Assembly (NCBI GenBank): GCA_038150225.1
Contig: JAYQWG010000009.1
Coordinates: 1-57,967, forward strand
Direction of reading: 5' to 3'
DNA from: Lucifugimonas sp038150225
GTDB lineage: Bacteria > Chloroflexota > Dehalococcoidia > Lucifugimonadales > Lucifugimonadaceae
Length of the DNA: 57,967 nt
Positions 9,150 through 17,059 of this stretch are shown one piece after another. Position 1 is the first letter of the stretch. Each line of letters begins with the position of its first letter. The notes beneath the pieces are model-generated. The model searched no databases and was not told where the DNA came from. It saw only the letters and a program-made list of their open reading frames with translations. The position numbers and the translations under genes are program-made.

Positions 9150-9239
9150 TTGTATGCGGCCTTTAGTGTCGACAGATAGTTGAGGGTATTGAACTCTCAA
9201 ATATTGCAGTGATAGATTCGAGTTACATAGTAAATCCAT

Positions 9240-10046
9240 GAGGGACGAGCATTAGAATCAAAAACTTGGCTTGGTTGGAATATCTTTGAAGCGAGTCGCC
9301 TGGGTCGACTCGATATAGCTCGAGCCCTAATAGAAGAACATGGCGAGGATCCGAATATAGTCGATGACAATGGTCATCGACCTCTCGATTATGCCATTGC
9401 CAGTTCATCCACTGAAGTTAGAGCATATCTGGAATCACAAGGTGCTCAACCTTACCTGGCAGTTTCTGAAGTTCCACACGTTCCATCAAACCCGGTTAGG
9501 CCGCCCGACGTATCAACGTCTTCTGCGTACAGCGTAGAGTCGTTCAAACGTAGATTCCTGACATTTGACGGGCGGATAGGTCGGCAAGATTTCATTCTCA
9601 ACGCAATAGGCGGCTGGGTAATGGCCGCAGCAATCATGTTCTGCGGAGGCTTCGCGGTCGGTATTTATGAGTCGATCACCGGCGAATTTGTGTCGGGTTC
9701 AAGTTTTTGGTGGTTTCTGACTTTCTTCGCCGGATTCCTGGCTGGTTTTTGGATTCAATTTGCATCGGGTGCGCGTCGATTACACGATATTCGAGAAAGC
9801 GGGTGGATGCAGGCGATACCGATAGTCAACATTTGGGCTTTAGTTTTGATGATATTCAAAGCATCTAGGTACGACGCTGATGATTCTGTCTACGCGGGTG
9901 CGGACGACGATGAGAAACCGACAACGATTGTGAGGCGAAATTCGTCTGATACAGAACGTAATATCGCTGGAATCTTGATCGTTGCTTTATCGTTGATCTA
10001 CGCTACATCCGCTTTCTACCAAGATTCAGGCGGAACCTACTACTAA
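9240..10046 (+). CDS. ankyrin-repeat / DUF805 membrane protein, start unresolved
   Basis: One frame stays open from a TAA just before 9237 to 10046. Its first part reads as an ankyrin repeat (ASRLGRLDIARALIEEHG, then DPNIVDDNGHRPLDYA), then a linker, then a DUF805 domain: FDGRIGRQDF, two membrane helices, and the hallmark ARRLHDIRESGW followed by another helix. DUF805 proteins are small inner-membrane proteins of unknown role. The first in-frame ATG (9621) lies inside the first DUF805 helix, so it is not the real start, and no ATG, GTG or TTG is in frame upstream. A CTG (near 9299) or a frameshift/assembly error near 9280-9290 could explain this. The listed start is the limit of the open frame, not a codon call. 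Confidence 0.6.
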   Translation, partial: EGRALESKTWLGWNIFEASRLGRLDIARALIEEHGEDPNIVDDNGHRPLDYAIASSSTEVRAYLESQGAQPYLAVSEVPHVPSNPVRPPDVSTSSAYSVESFKRRFLTFDGRIGRQDFILNAIGGWVMAAAIMFCGGFAVGIYESITGEFVSGSSFWWFLTFFAGFLAGFWIQFASGARRLHDIRESGWMQAIPIVNIWALVLMIFKASRYDADDSVYAGADDDEKPTTIVRRNSSDTERNIAGILIVALSLIYATSAFYQDSGGTYY

Positions 10047-10104
10047 ACATAGATTGACATCAACCATTGATGCTGCCGGAGTGAAACTGCATACTGCTGG
10101 TGTT

Positions 10105-11790
10105 ATGGCAAAAACTGGTTCAGGCAAAACAGTGTTCGAGTGTTCTTCTTGTGGTCGTACTACCGCGAAGTGGGTCGGAAAGTGCAGCCAGTGCGGCGAG
10201 TGGAACACGGTGGAAGAGCACGTTGATGGTGTAGCAGCTTCGGGTAATAAAGGGTTGTTGGATGGTCTGATGGGTAAGTCTCGTCATGTGCCGGGTGGAC
10301 CTTCTTCATTGGGCGACGCGTCGCAATCTCCCCGCTTAACTCCCCCAGTCCGGGGGAGGAGCGGGCGAAGGTTCCTCCAGCAAGGTCTGGATGGATCGGG
10401 TGAAAATGCCGACGGGTTTGGAACATCCGCGCGATCAGCACCGGATTACACGTCCGTTGATGCACCGGACGGACTTTCGTCCTTGGGTGCCGCGTCGCAG
10501 TCTCTCACTCCTAATCTCCCTCAGTCCGGAGGAGGATCGATTCTCGAGTTGAGCCAAATGCAGACTGGTGGGACTACTTATTTGCCGACCGGGATTGAAG
10601 AGTTCGACCGTGTGCTAGGTGGTGGTTTCGTCCCGGGGTCGGCTGTGCTTGTTGCCGGTGATCCGGGGATTGGGAAGTCGACGCTTTTGCTTCAGGCGTC
10701 CGACGCCGTTGCTCGTTCTGGCAGGAAAGTCCTTTACGCATCTGGTGAGGAGTCGCTGGAGCAAATCAAACTTCGGGCAGCAAGACTCGGTATTTCGGGC
10801 GATGGCGTTTACATGCTCGAGTCGGGTGACGTTGCAGAAATCGTCCAACAAGTTGTTGCCGTCGAACCTGCAGTGATCGTTGTAGATTCAATTCAAACGG
10901 CGACGCACCCAGAAGTCGATTCCCACGCAGGCACGGTTTCTCAAATCAGGGAATCTGCTGCGCTTATGGCCGAGGTTGCAAAGCGTACCGGTGCAGCATT
11001 GATCCTTAGTGGTCACGTGACAAAGGACGGTTCTATCGCTGGACCCAGAGTGCTGGAGCACCAAGTTGATGCGGTTCTGCAAATGGGTGGCGATTCCGGT
11101 GCGGCACTTCGACTGTTGCATGGAGTAAAAAATCGGTTCGGTGCGACGGACGAGGTCGGTGTATTTGAAATGTACGGTGAGGGTTTGCGTGGTGTTGCCG
11201 ATCCCTCGAACTTATTTGTTGAACAGCGCGCCAAGTCAGTTCCTGGTTCAGTCATTGCCATGGTGGTAGAGGGAACTCGGTCGCTGGCTGTCGAAATTCA
11301 GGCACTGGCAACGCCTTCAACCCTCGCTTCACCACGAAGAGTAGCAAATGGTGTCGATGTTTCGCGTTTGCACATGATCACGGCTGTGATTGCCAAGCAC
11401 TTGCGGTTGCCAGTAACGAATCATGATCTGGTCATAAGCGTGACTGGTGGACTGGACGTTAAAGAGCCGGCTGCTGACATCGCAATTGCTCTTGCAATCG
11501 TGTCTTCGTTGTTGGACCGTCCGGTAAACGACGGGGTTGCCGTTGCAGGAGAAATAGGACTTGCCGGTGAGTTGAGATCGGTTTCTCGGTCGGACCGGCG
11601 TGTTGCTGAGGCTTCGAGGTTGGGATTCGAAAAATGCCTGCTCCCTGACTCGACGAGAGACAAGATAAAGCCCTCGGCAATAGATGTGGTCCAGCCTTCA
11701 AACATTGCTGAGGCTGTAAGATTTGGTTTGCAATCTGAACAACAGGCTAGGATTGCACAGGAAAACCACAAAGTCTCAGAGACCACCTAA
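10105..11790 (+). CDS. radA: DNA repair protein RadA with repeat-derived insert
   Basis: RecA-like ATPase that processes recombination intermediates by branch migration. N-terminal zinc finger CSSCG...CSQCG (residues about 12-31), Walker A GDPGIGKST (about 185), the RadA-specific KNRFG motif, and a C-terminal Lon-protease-like domain. The length of 561 exceeds the usual 450-460. The excess of about 90-100 residues lies at residues about 59-146, between zinc finger and ATPase, and is encoded by two in-frame dispersed repeats (see those entries); the inserted peptide is Gly/Ser/Pro-rich, so probably a flexible loop. Start ATG 10105 directly precedes the zinc finger. larE follows after 2 nt, suggesting co-transcription. 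Confidence 0.93.
   Translation: MAKTGSGKTVFECSSCGRTTAKWVGKCSQCGEWNTVEEHVDGVAASGNKGLLDGLMGKSRHVPGGPSSLGDASQSPRLTPPVRGRSGRRFLQQGLDGSGENADGFGTSARSAPDYTSVDAPDGLSSLGAASQSLTPNLPQSGGGSILELSQMQTGGTTYLPTGIEEFDRVLGGGFVPGSAVLVAGDPGIGKSTLLLQASDAVARSGRKVLYASGEESLEQIKLRAARLGISGDGVYMLESGDVAEIVQQVVAVEPAVIVVDSIQTATHPEVDSHAGTVSQIRESAALMAEVAKRTGAALILSGHVTKDGSIAGPRVLEHQVDAVLQMGGDSGAALRLLHGVKNRFGATDEVGVFEMYGEGLRGVADPSNLFVEQRAKSVPGSVIAMVVEGTRSLAVEIQALATPSTLASPRRVANGVDVSRLHMITAVIAKHLRLPVTNHDLVISVTGGLDVKEPAADIAIALAIVSSLLDRPVNDGVAVAGEIGLAGELRSVSRSDRRVAEASRLGFEKCLLPDSTRDKIKPSAIDVVQPSNIAEAVRFGLQSEQQARIAQENHKVSETT
10291..10393. repeat. in-frame R2+R1 repeat inside radA, unit 1
   Basis: Same order as the intergenic copies: TTGGGCGACGCGTCGCAATC, then the hairpin CTCCCCC (10340-10346), loop AGTCC, GGGGGAG (10352-10358), then an R1 half GGTTCCTCCAGCAAGGTCTGG. 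It is translated in the radA frame as GPSSLGDASQSPRLTPPVRG and onward. Confidence 0.85.
10465..10535. repeat. in-frame R2 repeat inside radA, unit 2
   Basis: Second copy in the same reading frame as unit 1 (GLSSLGAASQS versus GPSSLGDASQS). It holds TCGTCCTTGGGTGCCGCGTC and a decayed hairpin CTCCCTC, loop AGTCC, GGAGGAG. The separation of about 70 nt from unit 1 is non-repeat sequence. Confidence 0.8.
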
Positions 11791-11792
11791 AT

Positions 11793-12650
11793 TTGGTTTC
11801 AACCGAAGCTCAATCCGAAAACAACACCGAAGACGTTCAGGCAAAACTTGAATCGTTAAAGCAGGCGATTTCGGGTTATGGCTCGTTGATCGTCGCGTAC
11901 TCGGGTGGTGTTGATTCGACTTTTCTGGCAGCGATTGCAATCGAAGTTCTTGGTGAAAATTCTCTGGCCGTGACTTCACGATCCCCGAGTGTTGCCCCTG
12001 AAGATCTGGAATCGGCTGCCGAAATCGCGCGAGAGCGGGGATGGCGTCATGAGATCCTCGACACGGATGAGATGAATGATCCTCGCTACGTTGCGAATGA
12101 TGGACGACGCTGCTTTTTCTGCAAGACCGAGTTATACAGACACCTCGATGATATTGCCGCACGTGAATCGATTTCGTACGTAGCCAACGGTGCCAATGTT
12201 GATGACCTTGGTGACTACCGTCCGGGAATGGAAGCTGCAAATAATTTCGAAGTAGTTTCTCCATTGGTTGAAGCCGGTATGACGAAACAGGATATTCGCA
12301 AGCTGTCGAAGGCAATTGGACTGCCAACCTGGGACAAGCCTGCACAGCCGTGTTTGTCGTCGAGGATTCCTTACGGAACTTCGGTTTCCGTAGATGCTCT
12401 GAGGATGATTGGAACCGCCGAGCGAGGATTGCGTGAACTCGGATTCAAGATCGTTCGTGTCCGTCATTATGGTTCGACGGCGCGGGTTGAAATACCGAGC
12501 GAGGATTTTGGGCGATTTGAGTCGGTTCGTGGTGAAGCTGAGTCGGTTGTACTTGGTGCAGGGTACGAGGGCATGGAGCTCGATCCGAAGGGTTTCAGGT
12601 CGGGTTCATTGAACGAGGCTCTTGGGACGCTGGGTCCACGGACTAAGTAG
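11793..12650 (+). CDS. larE: ATP-dependent sacrificial sulfur transferase LarE
   Basis: PP-loop enzyme that donates sulfur to build the nickel-pincer nucleotide cofactor (NPN) of lactate racemase and related LarA enzymes. PP-loop motif YSGGVDST (residues about 36-42), RCFFCKTELY, and PCLSSRIPYG, which contains the cysteine that is sacrificed as the sulfur donor in the single-cysteine type of LarE. 285 aa is normal. It starts at TTG only 2 nt after the radA stop. larC follows, so the pair is functionally coherent; larB and larA are not in the window. Confidence 0.9.
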   Translation: MVSTEAQSENNTEDVQAKLESLKQAISGYGSLIVAYSGGVDSTFLAAIAIEVLGENSLAVTSRSPSVAPEDLESAAEIARERGWRHEILDTDEMNDPRYVANDGRRCFFCKTELYRHLDDIAARESISYVANGANVDDLGDYRPGMEAANNFEVVSPLVEAGMTKQDIRKLSKAIGLPTWDKPAQPCLSSRIPYGTSVSVDALRMIGTAERGLRELGFKIVRVRHYGSTARVEIPSEDFGRFESVRGEAESVVLGAGYEGMELDPKGFRSGSLNEALGTLGPRTK

Positions 12651-12674
12651 TTAGATTGCCCTGAGGTATCAGTT

Positions 12675-13889
12675 CTGACAAACAAGATTGCATATATCGA
12701 CATGATTGGCGGAATGAGTGGCGACATGCTGCTTGGCGCGATGGTCGACGCAGGTCTGGATCTTGCCGCCTTGTCGGACGAGCTTGGCAAGCTAGAAGTT
12801 GGTGGTTGGACGCTTGAGAAATCGAAAGTTTCGCGAGGTGGTCTGGACGCTACTCTGGTTGACGTTCGGCTTGATGAAAAAGGCGAGCGCACGCGTACTT
12901 GGAGTGAGTTTTACGAGGTAATCGAGTCATCGTCACTCGACGAAGTTGATAAGCGCAATATTCGAGGAATATTCGATGTGCTGGCACAGGCTGAAGCCTA
13001 TGCTCATGGCGAACCTGCTGGCGAAACTCATCTCCATGAACTCGGTACGGTGGACACGCTAGTTGACGTAACTGGAGCTGTGTTGGGTCTACGATTGTTG
13101 GGAATCGAATCTGTATTTGCATCTGCGTTCCCGGTTGGGTCTGGCGTTTCCAGTAGTAGTCATGGTGTGATGGGGGCGACATCAAAGGCGACTGCCGCTA
13201 TTTACAAGAACTTCGATGCACCGGTTCGAACAGGTGGAAAGCAACCAGTTGGCGAGGCTGTAACCCCGACTGGGGCAGCAATAGTTGCGTCGCTGGCGAA
13301 ATTCCACCCCGCTGAAATGCAGGCCGATGAGATTGGGTACGGGGCAGGGCAAAGGAACCCGGCAGATTTCGCCAATGTTGTTGGGTTGTGGATAGGCGAA
13401 GAGCGTAAGCGTTGGGGTCGGATGCGAGGCATGCGTCCGGAGCTGATGCTGCTCGAAACGAATATTGATGACTCGCCGGGCGAAGTGCTTGGGTATGTTC
13501 ACGAGCAGCTTATGGACATGGGCTGTTTGGATGTTTGGTTCACGCCAATTCAAATGAAGAAGAACCGCCCGGCAACGATGCTGACGGCGTTGGTGCATCG
13601 AGACAAAGTTGACGATGCTGCAGAACTGATATTGCGAGAGACTACAACGCTTGGGGTGCGTCGACGGCCGGTGCAACGATACGAGGCCGAGCGGCAGGTC
13701 GTGAACGTAGATACATCACTTGGCAAAGTGCCTGTGAAGCTCAAGCGAATCGGCGACACAATTGCGCAGGCTCAACCCGAGTACGAGGCGTGCAAAAAAA
13801 TCGCTGTTGAAAGCGGGATGCCGCTCGCCGAGGTAATGAGAATCGTTTCAAATGAGGCGATTCTGCGAGGCTCACCCTGGGGTGAGTAG
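12675..13889 (+). CDS. larC: nickel-pincer cofactor biosynthesis protein LarC
   Basis: CTP-dependent nickel insertase that completes the NPN cofactor. Recognised by GGMSGDMLLGAMVDAG at the N terminus, HLHELGTVDTLVDVTGA, ASAFPVGSG, AVTPTGAA, and the C-terminal METNIDD-type segment LLETNIDDSPGE. It appears as one continuous chain, not the LarC1/LarC2 frameshift pair of Lactobacillus. ATG 12702 would cut into the first conserved strand (IAYIDMIGG); the frame extends back to CTG 12675, which has GAGG 9-10 nt upstream, so a rare CTG (or ATT 12687) start is proposed. It lies 24 nt after larE. Confidence 0.88.
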   Translation: MTNKIAYIDMIGGMSGDMLLGAMVDAGLDLAALSDELGKLEVGGWTLEKSKVSRGGLDATLVDVRLDEKGERTRTWSEFYEVIESSSLDEVDKRNIRGIFDVLAQAEAYAHGEPAGETHLHELGTVDTLVDVTGAVLGLRLLGIESVFASAFPVGSGVSSSSHGVMGATSKATAAIYKNFDAPVRTGGKQPVGEAVTPTGAAIVASLAKFHPAEMQADEIGYGAGQRNPADFANVVGLWIGEERKRWGRMRGMRPELMLLETNIDDSPGEVLGYVHEQLMDMGCLDVWFTPIQMKKNRPATMLTALVHRDKVDDAAELILRETTTLGVRRRPVQRYEAERQVVNVDTSLGKVPVKLKRIGDTIAQAQPEYEACKKIAVESGMPLAEVMRIVSNEAILRGSPWGE

Positions 13890-13896
13890 GGGTGAG

Positions 13897-14033
13897 TATT
13901 CATCATCCGTAGCCTGTCGAAGAATAATTCACCCCGCCAGTAATCCGCCGAAGGTCCCTCCAGAAAGGTCGGGACTTTGACGCTGCAATTATTTGGTATT
14001 ACTGCTGGAATCAATCCAGTCCGGAAAGGGGAC
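13897..14033. repeat. R1 repeat plus R2 remnant
   Basis: An R1 composite (TCATCCGTAGCCTGTCGAAG, then GGTCCCTCCAGAAAGGTCGGGAC) followed by an R2 hairpin remnant (ATCCAGTCCGGAAAGGGGAC, near 14010-14033). It separates larC from the tRNA cluster. Confidence 0.6.
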
Positions 14034-14054
14034 AGATATCTGTTCGAAGATTTG

Positions 14055-14082
14055 TTGACCTTCTTTATTTGTGCTGGATACT
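14055..14082 (+). promoter_or_regulatory. promoter of the tRNA-Thr/Tyr/Thr-tuf cluster
   Basis: TTGACC (14055-14060), a 16-nt spacer and GATACT (14077-14082), about 40 nt before the first tRNA. This is the best sigma-70-like match in the space upstream of the cluster. Confidence 0.5.
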
Positions 14083-14121
14083 GTTAATTACGAATGGTTC
14101 ATTAGTGGACCAATCATCGGA

Positions 14122-14197
14122 GCCCCAGTGGCGCAGTGGCTAGCGCAACTGATTTGTAATCAGTAGGTCGCGGGTTCGAATCCCTCCTGGGGCTCCA
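14122..14197 (+). tRNA. tRNA-Thr (anticodon TGT)
   Basis: Full cloverleaf: acceptor GCCCCAG/CTGGGGC, anticodon stem ACTGA/TCAGT around loop TTTGTAA (anticodon TGT), T-arm with GGTTCGAATCC, encoded CCA. First of three tRNAs ahead of tuf. Confidence 0.96.
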
Positions 14198-14295
14198 TTT
14201 TTTTGGCTCGTGCCATTCGCCGATTCAAAACCGTTACGAATATCGTCGCAACGGATAGTGAAATTCGCTTTCCCTGTGATAATATTTCCGTTTGG

Positions 14296-14381
14296 GCAGG
14301 GGTTGGGGAGTGGCTAAACCCAGCAGACTGTAAATCTGCCGCTTGACGGCTTCGCAGGTTCGAATCCTGCCCCCTGCACCA
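14296..14381 (+). tRNA. tRNA-Tyr (anticodon GTA)
   Basis: Acceptor GCAGGGG/CCCCTGC, anticodon stem GCAGA/TCTGC around CTGTAAA (anticodon GTA), a long class II variable arm, T-arm GGTTCGAATCC, and encoded CCA. 86 nt, typical for tRNA-Tyr. Confidence 0.96.
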
Positions 14382-14440
14382 GAATTACGGTATGGGTTAG
14401 TGAAAAAACAGGTGTGTCCCAAATTTGGGGATTCTGTCGG

Positions 14441-14515
14441 GCCCACATAGCTCAGTGGTAGAGCGCATTCTTGGTAAGAATGAGGTCCCGAGTTCAATCC
14501 TCGGTGTGGGCTCCA
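14441..14515 (+). tRNA. tRNA-Thr (anticodon GGT)
   Basis: Acceptor GCCCACA/TGTGGGC, anticodon stem CATTC/GAATG around TTGGTAA (anticodon GGT), T-arm AGTTCAATCC, encoded CCA. It lies 77 nt before tuf, as thrT does before tufB in E. coli. Confidence 0.96.
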
Positions 14516-14592
14516 GGCTAAGCACCATAAATACGGAAGCGCAAGATATTTACAGCGCAGGAGACTCCGGTAGACGGAGACGTTAGACAAAC

Positions 14593-15792
14593 ATGGCGAA
14601 GCAAGTATTTGACCGAAGTAAGCCGCACGTAAACGTGGGCACAATCGGGCACGTTGACCACGGCAAGACTACGCTCACGGCCGCCATCACCAATGTGCTC
14701 GCAGAGACGCAGGCAAACGTTACTGCCAAAGCGTTCGACGAGATCGACAACGCTCCAGAAGAGCGAGAGCGTGGTGTGACCATTGCGACCACCCACACTG
14801 AGTACGAGACGGACACCCGTCACTACGCTCACGTGGACTGCCCGGGTCACGCTGACTACATCAAGAACATGATTACTGGTGCTGCCCAGATGGACGGTGC
14901 CATTCTCGTGGTATCGGCCGCTGACGGTCCTATGCCACAGACTTACGAACACATTCTCCTGGCTCGCCAGGTGAACGTGCCAAAGCTGGTTGTTGCTCTT
15001 AACAAGTCGGACGTTGTTGACGACGAAGAGCTGCTTGAGCTTGTTGAGCTCGAAGTTCGAGAACTTCTCAGCAAGAACGGCTTCCCTGGTGACGACCTTC
15101 CGGTCGTACAGGTAAGCGCACTCGAGGCTCTCGAGAACGCTGGCGATTCAGACAACAAGTGGGTTCAGTCAATCCACGAGTTGATGCAGGCAGTTGACGA
15201 CTACATCGATATCCCAGAGCGACCTGTTAACCAGCCATTCCTCATGCCTGTTGAAGACGTGTTCGGAATTAAGGGTCGAGGTACTGTTGTTACTGGCCGA
15301 GTTGAGCGAGGAATCGTAAAGACTGGTGACCAGATCGAGATCGTTGGATTTGGTAAGACCATCGAGACTACTGTTACCGGTGTTGAGATGTTCCACAAGA
15401 CTCTCGAAGAGGGTCAGCCTGGTGACGCAGTTGGTTGTCTGATCCGAGGTATTGAGCGAGAAGATGTTGCCCGAGGTGCAGTGCTTGCAGCTCCTGGTTC
15501 CATCCAGCCCAAGACCAAGGCCAAGGCACAGGTCTACGTTTTGACCGCTGACGAAGGTGGACGACACACTCCATTCTTCCCAGGCTACAAGCCGCAGTTC
15601 TACATCCGAACGACTGACGTTACTGGTTCCATCAACCTCGAAGCAGGTACCGAGATGGTTATGCCTGGTGACAACACAGTTATGGAAATCGAACTGATGT
15701 ACCCGGTTGCTCTTGAAGAGAACCTCCGATTCGCTATCCGTGAGGGTGGTCGAACCGTTGGATCGGGTGTCATCATCGAAGTTCTCGACTAA
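14593..15792 (+). CDS. tuf: elongation factor Tu
   Basis: GTPase that delivers aminoacyl-tRNA to the ribosome. P-loop GHVDHGKTTL (residues about 19-28), switch II DCPGHADY, G4 motif NKSD, then beta-barrel domains 2 and 3 with RTTDVTG and the C-terminal GGRTVGSGVI. 399 aa, full length. Start ATG after GGAGACGTTAGACAAAC. It is preceded by three tRNA genes and followed by rpmG after a 220-nt spacer with a large inverted repeat. Confidence 0.98.
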   Translation: MAKQVFDRSKPHVNVGTIGHVDHGKTTLTAAITNVLAETQANVTAKAFDEIDNAPEERERGVTIATTHTEYETDTRHYAHVDCPGHADYIKNMITGAAQMDGAILVVSAADGPMPQTYEHILLARQVNVPKLVVALNKSDVVDDEELLELVELEVRELLSKNGFPGDDLPVVQVSALEALENAGDSDNKWVQSIHELMQAVDDYIDIPERPVNQPFLMPVEDVFGIKGRGTVVTGRVERGIVKTGDQIEIVGFGKTIETTVTGVEMFHKTLEEGQPGDAVGCLIRGIEREDVARGAVLAAPGSIQPKTKAKAQVYVLTADEGGRHTPFFPGYKPQFYIRTTDVTGSINLEAGTEMVMPGDNTVMEIELMYPVALEENLRFAIREGGRTVGSGVIIEVLD

Positions 15793-15807
15793 GTAAAGAA
15801 CTTAATT

Positions 15808-15871
15808 CCAACGCTCGTATTCTTGTGCCGGGCGGGCATAAAGTCCCCTGGTATCGAGGAACGAGCGTTGG
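15808..15871 (+). terminator. large inverted repeat after tuf
   Basis: CCAACGCTCGT (15808-15818) pairs perfectly with ACGAGCGTTGG (15861-15871) over a 42-nt loop that itself holds GC-rich segments. No T-run follows, so it may be an RNA-processing site or 3'-end stabiliser rather than a simple terminator. The rest of the tuf-rpmG spacer shows nothing recognisable. Confidence 0.45.
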
Positions 15872-16012
15872 CGCGACTCTCTGAGGTCGTAAAACTTCAG
15901 TGGAACAGGGAACTGATTCCTTAGCGAAAAACTAGGATGAGGTTCCCTTAACCGGTTCTAAAGGCGCTGAGAAAAGTGCTGGTCGAACCGAGAGAATTAG
16001 CGAAACGTAACT

Positions 16013-16180
16013 ATGGCTAAAAAAAGTGCTGTTCGCACACTGGTAGACATGAATTGCACGGAGTGCAAGGCGTACACCTACCACACAGAAAAGAATAGGC
16101 GAAATACTCCTGATCGCATCGAACTCAAGAAGTTCTGCCCGGTTTGCCGTAAGGCCCAGGTTTTCCGCGAGAAAAGGTAA
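16013..16180 (+). CDS. rpmG: 50S ribosomal protein L33
   Basis: A 55-residue small ribosomal protein with a zinc-ribbon: NCTECKA (C15, C18) and FCPVCRK (C42, C45), and the family end QVFREKR. Both CxxC pairs are present, so this is the zinc-binding (C+) form of L33. Starts ATG; secE follows after 9 nt. The order tuf-rpmG-secE-nusG is the classical arrangement. Confidence 0.95.
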   Translation: MAKKSAVRTLVDMNCTECKAYTYHTEKNRRNTPDRIELKKFCPVCRKAQVFREKR

Positions 16181-16189
16181 GGGATCGAT

Positions 16190-16426
16190 TTGGCACGTAA
16201 CGCACGCAGCTCATCAGGTCCTGGTGTAACAGGATCAGGCGGTTTCTCACTGTTCGGCTTCTTCGGTGAAGTGTTCGGTGAACTCCGAAAGGTTTCCTGG
16301 CCAACCCGGGAAGAGGCAACGCGTCTCACCGTGATGGTAATTGTGCTTTCGGCTGCTATTGGTCTATTCCTTGGTTTGATCGACATGCTATTTGCTCGAA
16401 TTATGTCGGTCGTTTCAGGTACATAG
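16190..16426 (+). CDS. secE: preprotein translocase subunit SecE
   Basis: 78-residue essential subunit of the SecYEG channel. A Ser/Gly-rich tail is followed by the amphipathic segment FGEVFGELRKVSWPTREEA, the SecE signature, and a single membrane helix at about 47-72. The single-helix form is usual outside enterobacteria. Starts TTG with AAGGGATCG upstream; nusG begins 2 nt after the stop. Confidence 0.95.
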   Translation: MARNARSSSGPGVTGSGGFSLFGFFGEVFGELRKVSWPTREEATRLTVMVIVLSAAIGLFLGLIDMLFARIMSVVSGT

Positions 16427-16428
16427 TT

Positions 16429-17001
16429 ATGACTACCCAGAGCGGCATTTCAGGCGACGCAACTCCACGCTGGTACATCGTTCACACGTACTCAGGTCAG
16501 GAAGACCGGGTGCAGAAGAACCTTGAGCAGCGGATCGCGACCATGGATGTTAAGGACAAGATCTTGAACGTTGTGGTTCCCACCGAAGAAGAGGTGGAGA
16601 TCAAGGAAGGCGAGCGCAAGACCGTTCAAAAGAAGATGTATGCCGGGTACTTGATTGTCCAGATGGTTATGGACGAAGAGTCCTGGTATGTGGTTCGAAA
16701 CACCCCTGGTGTGACGGGCTTTATTTCTGCAGAAGATGAGCGAGAGAAGCGACCAAAGCCAGTCCCGCTCGAAGATGCCGAAGTAGATCGAATCATGAGT
16801 CGAATGTCGTCCGATGCACCTCGAGTGCGGGTTGGGTACGAGCCTGGTGAGGCCGTGCGAATCAAGGACGGACCGTTCGCCGACTTCATGGGCACCGTTG
16901 ATGAAGTGCTCGAAGAACGTGGCAAGGTACGAGTACATGTTTCGTTCTTCGGCCGAGAAACTCCGGTTGAACTGGACTTCTTACAGATCGAGAAGTCTTA
17001 A
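16429..17001 (+). CDS. nusG: transcription termination/antitermination factor NusG
   Basis: Elongation factor that binds RNA polymerase and couples it with Rho or the ribosome. NGN domain (WYIVHTYSGQEDRV, then MYAGYLIVQM...VVRNTPGVTGFI) at about 14-115, C-terminal KOW domain (PGEAVRIKDGPFADFMGTV) at about 140-190. 190 aa, normal. ATG start 2 nt after secE. Confidence 0.96.
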   Translation: MTTQSGISGDATPRWYIVHTYSGQEDRVQKNLEQRIATMDVKDKILNVVVPTEEEVEIKEGERKTVQKKMYAGYLIVQMVMDEESWYVVRNTPGVTGFISAEDEREKRPKPVPLEDAEVDRIMSRMSSDAPRVRVGYEPGEAVRIKDGPFADFMGTVDEVLEERGKVRVHVSFFGRETPVELDFLQIEKS

Positions 17002-17059
17002 TTTAGGAATCAAGCTTGCCGTTAGTGGTGAGCAAAGTTAGTAACGAAGGAACGCTCCA

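Noticed and set aside
15793..16012. A tRNA-Trp gene in the tuf-rpmG spacer
   Set aside because: It is often found there in other bacteria, but no cloverleaf with anticodon CCA could be drawn.
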